Source: Desulfobulbaceae bacterium BRH_c16a (GTDB lineage: Bacteria; Desulfobacterota; Desulfobulbia; Desulfobulbales; Desulfocapsaceae). Taken from it: a stretch of DNA of 64,000 nt. The notes beneath the pieces were generated by a model. It was not told the origin of the DNA, did no database searches, and worked only from the letters and a program-made list of their open reading frames with translations. Below, one piece after another: positions 57,529 to 64,000 of this stretch. The position numbers and the translations under genes were made by a program. Position 1 is the first letter of the stretch; each line of letters begins with the position of its first letter. Where the stretch lies: positions 1 through 64,000 of the forward strand of contig LADS01000071.1 in NCBI GenBank assembly GCA_000961725.1, in the 5' to 3' direction.

Positions 57529-58751
57529 ATTGTCGTCATTGCGGAACCGCTCTTCGCCTTCCCTTTCTCGATCTCGGTTCCGCACCGCCCTCAAACGCTT
57601 ATCTCACCGTTGACACCCTGCATGAACCTGAACGGTGGATTCCACTGCGGGTTATGGTGTGCACGCAATGCTGGCTGGTGCAAACCGAAGATTTTTCCCG
57701 AGCAGAATCTCTTTTTGCAGCAGATTACGCCTACTTCAGTTCGTTTTCCGATACCTGGCTCGAACATGCCAGGCAGTATGTTCAATCGATGATCGAGCGT
57801 TTTTCTCTGGGACCCTGCAGCAAGGTGGTGGAAGTAGCGGCCAACGATGGCTATCTCTTACAGTATGTAAAGAAGGCCGGTATCCCATGCCTTGGAATTG
57901 AACCTACTTCCGGCACAGCTGAAGCCGCTCGGGAAAAGGGACTTGATGTTATCGAGGAGTTCTTTGGCGAACAGGTGGCTCAGACTCTGGTAGCTGACGG
58001 CCATGCCGCAGATCTGATGGCAGCTAATAATGTTCTTGCCCATGTTCCTGATATCAATAACTTTGTCGGAGGATTCCCGGTACTTTTGAAACCTCAGGGT
58101 ATAGCCACCTTTGAATTCCCACATCTTTTGCGACTAGTGCAGGAAAATCAATTCGACACGGTATATCACGAACATTATTCTTATCTATCTCTTTCAACGG
58201 TTGAAAACATATTCTCCAACAAGCGCTTGCATATCTTTGACGTGGAAAAATTGTCCACCCATGGCGGCAGCTTAAGGGTGTACGCCCAGCATGCAGACCG
58301 GGGAAGGCAGGAACGATCAAATCGTGTGACGGAACTCCTCGCCGAAGAAAAGTCCGCCGGGATGATGGATGCAATTTTTTATGCGGGATTTCAATGTAAA
58401 GCCGAACAGGTCAAAAATAATCTGCTCACTTTTCTGCTCGACGCCAAATACAAAGGACTGTCTGTTGCGGCGTATGGCGCGGCAGCCAAAGGTAATACGC
58501 TCCTTAACTATGCCGGCATCAGATCTGATCTGTTGAGCTATGTGGTAGATCGAAACCCGGTCAAACAAGGAAAGTTTATGCCCGGCAGCCGGATTCCTAT
58601 TGTGGATGAAACACATCTCATACACAAAAAGCCTGATAGAGTAGTAATCCTCCCATGGAATCTTCGTGATGAAGTGATGGAACAGCTGCAATATATCAGA
58701 GAATGGGGTGGTCGGTTTGTCACTGCAGTACCACAGCTTGAGATATGTTGA
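57525..58751 (+). CDS. sugar C-methyltransferase (SAM-dependent, zinc-binding)
   Basis: A 408-residue three-domain methyltransferase of the type that adds a C-methyl group to nucleotide-bound 4-keto-deoxyhexoses. It has an N-terminal zinc domain with Cys pairs (CRHCG and CTQCW), a Rossmann SAM domain (KVVEVAANDGYLLQYV), the YHEHYSYLS active-site His/Glu motif, and a C-terminal domain (GLSVAAYGAAAKGNTLLNYA). It predicts a branched-chain deoxysugar as product. The start overlaps the epimerase stop (ATGA). Confidence 0.85.
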   Translation: MNCRHCGTALRLPFLDLGSAPPSNAYLTVDTLHEPERWIPLRVMVCTQCWLVQTEDFSRAESLFAADYAYFSSFSDTWLEHARQYVQSMIERFSLGPCSKVVEVAANDGYLLQYVKKAGIPCLGIEPTSGTAEAAREKGLDVIEEFFGEQVAQTLVADGHAADLMAANNVLAHVPDINNFVGGFPVLLKPQGIATFEFPHLLRLVQENQFDTVYHEHYSYLSLSTVENIFSNKRLHIFDVEKLSTHGGSLRVYAQHADRGRQERSNRVTELLAEEKSAGMMDAIFYAGFQCKAEQVKNNLLTFLLDAKYKGLSVAAYGAAAKGNTLLNYAGIRSDLLSYVVDRNPVKQGKFMPGSRIPIVDETHLIHKKPDRVVILPWNLRDEVMEQLQYIREWGGRFVTAVPQLEIC

Positions 58752-58821
58752 AGATATAACCGGATGGATATGAAGATGTTTTTTCTCAAATAAATTCTGA
58801 CTGACAAAGACAGGTGATTAG

Positions 58822-59892
58822 ATGGCTAACGATCCTCGTGACATTGATGGAAAACGACTGAAAAACGCTCTGTATATGCTGGGTCGAAATGCAGCGCTCC
58901 GTGGACGGCTTTTAGAATTCCTCAAAATTGCCGAAGCAGACCTGAAAATCGATGGTTCCGTGCGTGATGAAATTACCGGTCCCATTGTCGATGCCCTGCA
59001 TGATGAGCAGGACATCTATGAGAAAACCCTCTCCGACGGGACTCGATTCAAATTTTTGTTCCGAACAAAAATTGCGCGAGACTTCCTGATGGCGACTGAC
59101 GAACATCCTTCACACGTCTGGGAGCCGCAGACGACAAAATTGTTGATGGGATTGACAACTGCCATCCAGGGAGATGTTATTGTCGGAGGAGCCTATTTTG
59201 GTGACCAGGCTGTCCTCGTTGCAAAAAACATTAAATCAGCTGGGAGATATATTCACTGTTTCGAACCAAACCTCGCTCAGGCTGGGATGTTGAAAGAGAA
59301 TTTCAAATTAAACGAACTCAACAATGTTCGGTTCAATACTCTTGGATTGTGGTCTGAGAGCAGCGTCCGGTTGAAACTTGATGGTTTCGATTCGTTCGCC
59401 AATGCAATTAAAGCCGAGGCTGACGAGGATGGTTTCGAAACGATTTCCATTGATGACTATCAAAGCCAATTCAGCCTGAAAATCGGACTGATCCAACTCG
59501 ACATCGAGGGCGCGGAACTGGGAACACTTCGGGGAGCCTCTAGAACGATTAACCAATTCAAGCCGCATATCGTTTTTGAGGTGCACAGAGACTACGTCGA
59601 CTGGTCTGAAGGACTCGAAAATACTGAACTCTGCAAACTGCTCCTCGATACCGGCTACAGCGTTTTCGCCATACGTGACTTCAACTCCCATTACGAGATG
59701 GCCAATAAACCTGTTGAGCTGGTTCCAGTCGACAAGGTGTATCTGGAAGGGCCTCCCCATGGCTTTAATATGGTGGCTGTCCAGAATGCCTCAGTTTTTT
59801 CCAGACCATTGTATAAGATTGTCGAAAATGTCAGTCCTAAACTGCTCCTTCATAAAGATCCCGCCTTGCATCATCCCACGGATGGTCTCTGA
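58822..59892 (+). CDS. FkbM-family methyltransferase
   Basis: A 356-residue SAM-dependent methyltransferase with the FkbM fold. The SAM-binding region is VIVGGAYFGDQAVLVAKNI with HCFEPNLAQAGMLKENF, followed by the LIQLDIEGAELGTLRGAS block and HIVFEVHRDY. FkbM enzymes O-methylate sugars or polyketides, so this one may O-methylate the flagellin glycan. The first 90 residues are an extra helical region. It is 70 bases after the C-methyltransferase and 21 bases before the SDR start. Confidence 0.82.
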   Translation: MANDPRDIDGKRLKNALYMLGRNAALRGRLLEFLKIAEADLKIDGSVRDEITGPIVDALHDEQDIYEKTLSDGTRFKFLFRTKIARDFLMATDEHPSHVWEPQTTKLLMGLTTAIQGDVIVGGAYFGDQAVLVAKNIKSAGRYIHCFEPNLAQAGMLKENFKLNELNNVRFNTLGLWSESSVRLKLDGFDSFANAIKAEADEDGFETISIDDYQSQFSLKIGLIQLDIEGAELGTLRGASRTINQFKPHIVFEVHRDYVDWSEGLENTELCKLLLDTGYSVFAIRDFNSHYEMANKPVELVPVDKVYLEGPPHGFNMVAVQNASVFSRPLYKIVENVSPKLLLHKDPALHHPTDGL

Positions 59893-59913
59893 TTTTTTTT
59901 GGAGATGAAAGAA

Positions 59914-60741
59914 ATGCAGAAACGAAAGGCCACAATTATCGGCGGAAAAGGCTTTATCGGTCGTCATCTTGCAGTCAAGCTGCGAACCACAGGATGGGAT
60001 TGCCGTCTTCCTGGCCGAGAGGAGATTTTTAAGGGACAGGAAGATATGGGCAATGTATTCTATTGCGCAGGTTTGACCGCCGACTATATCCTGCGTCCAT
60101 ACGATACCGTTGAAGCACATGTTTCATTGCTAAGCAGAATTCTTCGGGCCGACCGTTATGAGTCGCTGGTGTATCTTTCTTCCACCCGTCTTTACGACAG
60201 TCAACCGGGGATTGTGGGGACCGAAGAAATCCCCTTGTCGCTTAACCCGACAATCCCCCGGCATCTTTACGATCTTTCCAAGGCGTTGGGCGAATCGCTT
60301 TGTTCTGCAACAGGGAATGGCCGAGCCCGAGTCGCCCGTCTCTCCTGTGTATATAATGATCACACCGATGATGAAGGCTTTCTTCCCGGTCTGCTGCGCC
60401 GGATAATAGAGGACCGCCCCTCTTTTCTTGAGATCGATTCATCTCCGGCCTTCGCCAGGGACTATATCCATCTGCAGGATGTGCTGGATGCCCTGATCAT
60501 GATTGCCGATCGCGGGCAAGGATTTATCTACAACGTCGCCAGCGGCGAAAACATCCGGAATGAAACCTTGTTTGCCGCTCTTGCCACAGCAAGCGGCTGT
60601 AAAATAATCCCCCTACTCCACGAGAATCCCCCTCCGCCTGCCCGGATCAGCATACAAAAAATTCAGGATGAATTCGGCTGGAGTCCAGTTTCTGTGCTCA
60701 ATAAAATAACCTCAATCATTGAGGAGAATTTACAATGCTGA
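59914..60741 (+). CDS. NAD-dependent epimerase/dehydratase (extended SDR)
   Basis: A 275-residue sugar-modifying SDR. The nucleotide-binding motif is IIGGKGFIGRHLAVKL, and the active site has YLSSTRLYDS and YDLSKALGESL (YxxxK). It could be a C-4 ketoreductase finishing the deoxysugar; the exact reaction cannot be read from sequence. ATG 59914 has ggag 9 bases upstream; TTG 59899 and ATG 59905 are alternatives. It overlaps the acyltransferase start by 7 bases. Confidence 0.8.
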   Translation: MQKRKATIIGGKGFIGRHLAVKLRTTGWDCRLPGREEIFKGQEDMGNVFYCAGLTADYILRPYDTVEAHVSLLSRILRADRYESLVYLSSTRLYDSQPGIVGTEEIPLSLNPTIPRHLYDLSKALGESLCSATGNGRARVARLSCVYNDHTDDEGFLPGLLRRIIEDRPSFLEIDSSPAFARDYIHLQDVLDALIMIADRGQGFIYNVASGENIRNETLFAALATASGCKIIPLLHENPPPPARISIQKIQDEFGWSPVSVLNKITSIIEENLQC

Positions 60742-61385
60742 AACTGCTGCAATCCCGCCGTGAAGACCTTCTTCAGTATGTAACGGTCCAGTTGGAAACA
60801 TTTTTTCCAGACGGCCAGACCGGCATTCGACAGATCCTCGACACTTGCATGGACGAGGCGCTCGCACGGCTTGAATGCTGTATCAATGCGGTAAAAATGT
60901 GGCGTCAAGGTGAATTTGATTATCTGCATTCTTCACAATATGCCATTTTTCTCTATTTCCTCTCAAATACACTTTGGCGCCGGGAAGGTTCACAGAGGAT
61001 CTGTGCCAAGCTGTTCTTTCTCAACAAATCCCTCAACGGCATTGACTGTTTTTACGAAATTGAAATGCCCGAAATTTTCTTCATCGGCCATTCCGTGGGC
61101 ATCGTCTTGGCAAAGGCAACTTATGGTAACTATCTCGTCCTCTATCAGAATTCTACAGTCGGCAAAAACCATGGTGTAGCGCCTGTTATCGGAGAAGGTG
61201 TCATAATGTACCCGAACACAGCCATTATCGGTGCAAGTCATGTACGAAATGGATCGGTGATATCACAGGGGGTAAGTGTCATCAACAGAGAAACACCCGG
61301 TCATTGCCTGGTATTTCAAGGAAATTCAGGAGAACTCGCGTTTCGGCCAAGACAAAATTCGCTCGATGAATATTTTCGCCGATAA
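60735..61385 (+). CDS. hexapeptide-repeat acyltransferase (serine acetyltransferase-like)
   Basis: A 216-residue protein with a helical N-terminal half and a left-handed beta-helix C-terminal half (GHSVGIVLAKATYGNYLVLY, then GEGVIMYPNTAIIGASHVRN). The STVGKNHG-type segment carries the likely catalytic His. The fold resembles CysE, but the context points to acylation of an amino or hydroxyl group on the flagellin sugar. It is the last gene of the glycan block; the second flagellin promoter begins 60 bases downstream. Confidence 0.72.
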   Translation: MLKLLQSRREDLLQYVTVQLETFFPDGQTGIRQILDTCMDEALARLECCINAVKMWRQGEFDYLHSSQYAIFLYFLSNTLWRREGSQRICAKLFFLNKSLNGIDCFYEIEMPEIFFIGHSVGIVLAKATYGNYLVLYQNSTVGKNHGVAPVIGEGVIMYPNTAIIGASHVRNGSVISQGVSVINRETPGHCLVFQGNSGELAFRPRQNSLDEYFRR

Positions 61386-61444
61386 GCTGAGAAACGACTG
61401 GAGGTAAGACCCCAAGAGTTTTTTTAAAAAAATTCATTTTTTTC

Positions 61445-61472
61445 TAAATTCTTTTCTTCCACCAGCCGATAA
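61445..61472 (+). promoter_or_regulatory. strong sigma-28 (FliA) promoter of the second flagellin gene
   Basis: TAAA (61445-61448), 16-base spacer, GCCGATAA (61465-61472), a perfect FliA -10 box. Transcription would start near 61479, giving a leader of about 137 bases before the ATG. Confidence 0.88.
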
Positions 61473-61559
61473 ACTTTCAAGACAAAGAAAAACAACAAAA
61501 CATGAACGTAGGAGGTGCCCCCGACAAAAATAAACTACATGCAGAAAAATTGTTTACTC

Positions 61560-61608
61560 GGCAAGGATGCCTTACTTAGCAGTACCCCATACCAACATAT
61601 TCAAGGAG
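61560..61608 (+). promoter_or_regulatory. two CsrA-type sites in the second flagellin leader
   Basis: The sequence ggcaaggatgcc (61560-61571) can fold as a 4-bp stem with AGGA in the loop and contains CAAGGATG, a full match to the core of the CsrA consensus (RUACARGGAUGU). A second CAAGGA overlaps the ribosome binding site (61602-61607). A further aggagg occurs near 61510. Confidence 0.6.
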
Positions 61609-61615
61609 GAATATC

Positions 61616-63145
61616 ATGGGACTCACAATTAATACAAACGTAATGTCTCTCAATGCTCAGCGTAACCTGGGCCAGTCTCAATCAGCGCTGGCAAAATCCA
61701 TGCAGCGTCTTTCTTCCGGTCTCCGCATCAACTCAGCAAAAGACGATGCAGCCGGACTTGCTATTTCAGATCGTATGACCTCGCAGATCCGCGGTCTGAA
61801 CCAGGCAGCTCGTAACTCAAACGATGGTATCTCCCTGGCCCAGACGGCTGAAGGTGCATTGCAGGAAACGACCAACATCCTGCAACGTATGCGCGAACTG
61901 GCCGTTCAGTCAGCCAATGATACCAACAGTGCTTCCGATCGTTCTTCTCTGCAAGCTGAGGTGAATCAGCTCAAACAGGAGATGACCAGAATTGCTGATA
62001 CTACTGAATTCAACGGCAAGAAGCTTCTTGATGGGACTCTGACTTCGGCCCAGTTCCAGGTGGGAGCCAATGCAAACCAGACGATTTCCTTTGGAATCAG
62101 TTCCGCCAAGGCAGCAAATCTTGGCAATAATTCCTTAACCTCCAGCAACTCCACCGCAGACTACAGTATTGAAGGTGCCACCTCTGCGGCAACAGGGAGC
62201 TCGGCCAATGATGTTTTAGCTCAAACTCTGACCATCGTAGGGAAAGAAGGTTCCCAGACAGCTTCTGTGGCTGCTGGACAGACGGCAGCCGTCATTGCCG
62301 GTAATATTAATGCTGTCTCTGCAGACACCGGTGTAACTGCCACGGCTTCCACTACGGCCACTCTCGGTGGCCTCACTGCTAACGGCAGTGTGTCATTCAC
62401 ACTGCAGGGAACTAATACCACCGCAGTTTCTATCAGTGCGACTGTGCTCTCCGATGACCTGACAAACCTCGTCACATCCATTAGTGAGCAGGCAGGTAAT
62501 ACCGGCATAACAGCAACTCTGAGTTCCGATAAAAAGAGCATTACCTTGACCCAAGCATCGGGATATGATGTCAAGATTGCCGATTTTGCCCACAGTGCCA
62601 CCGTTGCGGGAACAACCTCATCGATTATGACCCTGACGGGTAGCGCCGGTACTGCAAAAACTCTTACCGATGGTCTCACCACATCAGACGCTGCCGATCT
62701 TGATTCCTCGACCGTTGGTGGAGAGATAACCTTCAACAGCGCGGCAGGCTTCAACGTAACAAGCAGTATTGCAGCCGCTACCGGTTCACTCTTCTCAACC
62801 GGTGCCAATGGCGCAAACGTCAGTACCCTGAGCTCGATCGACAACGTCGATATCACCACTGTCGCAGGTGCTGCCAATGCCATTAAGGCTGTTGACGGAG
62901 CGTTGACGCAGATTGACAATATGCGTGGTGAGCTTGGTGCGGTCCAGAACCGTTTCGAGTCAACCATTGCCAATCTGTCCAATGTTTCTGAGAATCTCTC
63001 TGCTGCCCGCAGCCGGATTCTGGATGCGGACATTGCCCAGGAAACTTCGGCAATGACCAAGAACAACATCCTGCAACAGGCTGGTGTATCGATCCTTGCC
63101 CAGGCCAATCAAGCCCCACAATTGGCTCTTTCACTACTGGGATAA
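61616..63145 (+). CDS. fliC: flagellin, second copy
   Basis: A 509-residue filament subunit, paralogue of the flagellin at 41956. The N-terminal 170 and C-terminal 90 residues are almost the same ([39 protein letters not shown]), while the Ser/Thr/Ala-rich centre differs and has a few extra residues. It ends LALSLLG rather than LALQLLQG. Its perfect FliA promoter suggests it is the major flagellin. A UUCG-loop terminator follows. Confidence 0.95.
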   Translation: MGLTINTNVMSLNAQRNLGQSQSALAKSMQRLSSGLRINSAKDDAAGLAISDRMTSQIRGLNQAARNSNDGISLAQTAEGALQETTNILQRMRELAVQSANDTNSASDRSSLQAEVNQLKQEMTRIADTTEFNGKKLLDGTLTSAQFQVGANANQTISFGISSAKAANLGNNSLTSSNSTADYSIEGATSAATGSSANDVLAQTLTIVGKEGSQTASVAAGQTAAVIAGNINAVSADTGVTATASTTATLGGLTANGSVSFTLQGTNTTAVSISATVLSDDLTNLVTSISEQAGNTGITATLSSDKKSITLTQASGYDVKIADFAHSATVAGTTSSIMTLTGSAGTAKTLTDGLTTSDAADLDSSTVGGEITFNSAAGFNVTSSIAAATGSLFSTGANGANVSTLSSIDNVDITTVAGAANAIKAVDGALTQIDNMRGELGAVQNRFESTIANLSNVSENLSAARSRILDADIAQETSAMTKNNILQQAGVSILAQANQAPQLALSLLG

Positions 63146-63169
63146 ACCTTAACCTTTCTTCGTAACACC

Positions 63170-63191
63170 GGGGCCGGCTTCGGCCGGCCCC
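63170..63191 (+). terminator. UUCG-tetraloop hairpin after the second flagellin gene
   Basis: The stem ggggccggc / gccggcccc (9 bp, all G-C) is closed by a TTCG loop, 24 bases after the stop. The tail actttgattt is only weakly T-rich, so partial read-through into flaG and fliD is likely. Confidence 0.8.
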
Positions 63192-63228
63192 ACTTTGATT
63201 TCAGGTAGTGCAGGTAAAGGAGACCGTC

Positions 63229-63582
63229 ATGAATGTCGATAGCATCAGCAATCCGGGAGGATTTTTCCAACAGCCGCCAAAACCGGCCGAGTTGATTGAT
63301 TCCGGCCGTAAAAGCAAGGATTCGGTCAACGCCGAACCACAGGCTCCGGAAAAGAACCCGAAAATTCAACCGGAAGAATTACTCGATCAGATCAAGGCCA
63401 TAACCCAGGACGGGCTCTACAGTGTCCGTTTTGAGATGGATAAAAAAAATTCTGATCTTGTAGTAAAAATATTTGATAACGAAACCCAGGAAGTTATTCG
63501 CCAGATTCCGGCGGAAGAGTTGCTGAATTTCAAGGCAACTTTTGCCGAACTCGTCGGTAACCTTGTCGATACCAAAGGATAA
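63229..63582 (+). CDS. flaG: FlaG-family flagellar protein
   Basis: A 117-residue protein of the FlaG family, which influences filament length in some bacteria. The N-terminal half is polar and Pro/Lys-rich. The C-terminal half has the family pattern SVRFEMDKKNSDLVVKIFDN then EVIRQIPAEELLNFKATFAE. ATG 63229 with the aaggag ribosome binding site is preferred to the in-frame start 21 bases upstream. It lies between flagellin and fliD, its normal place. Confidence 0.9.
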   Translation: MNVDSISNPGGFFQQPPKPAELIDSGRKSKDSVNAEPQAPEKNPKIQPEELLDQIKAITQDGLYSVRFEMDKKNSDLVVKIFDNETQEVIRQIPAEELLNFKATFAELVGNLVDTKG

Positions 63583-63617
63583 GTTCAGAGGTTCCGAGTA
63601 GCAAGAGAGAGGTAACT

Positions 63618-64000
63618 ATGTCTATTACATTCAGCGGTCTAGCCACCGGAATGGACACCAACTCGATCGTCAAAGATATCATGGCACTGGAACGTGCCCC
63701 TTTAGACAGAATCGAGAAGAAAAAGGCCCTGGCGAGCCAACGGCTAGAAGCATTTGCACAATTCAAGACTAAGCTTGATGCATTGAAAAGCGCAGTCGGC
63801 GATATGCAACTCACCAGCCAGTTGCGGTCCACAAAGGTATCACTCAGTTCCGAGAGTGCTTTTACTGCAACGACGACCAGTGGTACGGCAGGCAGCTACA
63901 ACATATCCGTGGCCCAACTCAGTCAGGTCCAGAAAACCATTACCGACGGGTTTACCTCTAATACCGAAGCCCTTCTGGGAACAGGAAGCATCACCGTAAA
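63618..64000 (+). CDS. fliD: flagellar filament cap protein FliD, N-terminal part
   Basis: The first 127 codons of the filament cap and hook-associated protein 2; the rest lies beyond the window end. The N-terminus MSITFSGLATGMDTNSIVKD and the coiled-coil DRIEKKKALASQRLEAFAQF are diagnostic, and YNISVAQLSQVQKTITDGF begins the FliD_N domain. It has an agagaggtaact ribosome binding site, 35 bases after flaG. fliS would be expected downstream. Confidence 0.93.
   Translation, partial: MSITFSGLATGMDTNSIVKDIMALERAPLDRIEKKKALASQRLEAFAQFKTKLDALKSAVGDMQLTSQLRSTKVSLSSESAFTATTTSGTAGSYNISVAQLSQVQKTITDGFTSNTEALLGTGSITV

Noticed and set aside
62221-63108. A 295-codon minus-strand frame opposite the second flagellin
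   Set aside because: It is an antisense artefact of the biased Ala/Thr/Ser codon use of flagellin; a similar shadow appears opposite the first flagellin.
41956-63145. Flagellar phase variation by DNA inversion between the two flagellins
   Set aside because: The genes are in direct, not inverted, orientation, and no invertase or recombinase gene or inverted promoter repeat was found.
1-64000. tRNA, rRNA or riboswitch genes
   Set aside because: No cloverleaf, rRNA-like or recognised riboswitch sequence was noticed on reading; no covariance-model search could be run.

Overview
This 64 kb window is an almost unbroken flagellar locus of a Gram-negative bacterium. The gene set (FlgH/FlgI L and P rings, FlhF/FlhG, FliA/FlgM, CsrA/FliW, AMIN/TPR protein, CheC/CheX-type proteins) and the gene order suggest a Desulfobacterota (former deltaproteobacterial) organism, most likely of the Desulfobulbales type. 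That placement is inferred from gene content and style only; no search was run.

Layout. Positions 1-592 hold the 5' end of an IS256-family insertion sequence. Positions 623-4665 (minus strand) carry a CheC/CheX-type set: a three-module CheC/CheX-like protein ending in a degenerate receiver domain, two single-domain CheX-like proteins and a CheY. On the plus strand, 5002-18343 runs AMIN/TPR protein, flgB, flgC, fliE, fliF, fliG, fliH, fliI, fliJ, motE-like, fliK, flgD, flgE and ends at a hairpin terminator. Positions 18699-30881 run motA, motB, fliL, fliM, fliN, fliO, fliP, fliQ, fliR, flhB, flhA, flhF, flhG, fliA, followed by a SwrB-like membrane protein. Positions 31472-36273 encode the distal rod and rings (flgF, flgG, flgA, flgH, flgI, flgJ). 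Positions 36399-40865 form a late operon behind a sigma-28-type promoter: an unknown gene, flgM, flgN, flgK and flgL. csrA and fliW follow at 41060-41717.

The last third (41832-64000) is a flagellin and glycosylation island. Two closely related flagellin genes (41956 and 61616) flank an 18 kb block. It starts with a giant 3,802-residue protein that contains five successive TPR plus GT41 (O-GlcNAc-transferase-like, SPINDLY-type) catalytic modules. It continues with a CDP-deoxysugar pathway: rfbF-like cytidylyltransferase, rfbG-like 4,6-dehydratase, RfbC-like epimerase, sugar C-methyltransferase, FkbM methyltransferase, an SDR and a hexapeptide acyltransferase. flaG and the start of fliD close the window. 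The first five genes of this block overlap at their stop and start codons, so they look translationally coupled.

How it works together (inference). Early genes build the basal body and export gate. FliA, released from FlgM, would fire the promoters with TAAA-N16-GCCGATAW architecture seen before the 36501-flgM-flgN-flgK-flgL operon and the second flagellin, with weaker versions before the first flagellin and the CheC/CheX-like gene. CsrA, buffered by FliW, would repress both flagellin mRNAs through CAAGGA motifs at their ribosome binding sites. The giant five-headed transferase with its neighbouring sugar genes would decorate flagellin before export. It is the only glycosyltransferase recognised in the window and is the most unusual object here.
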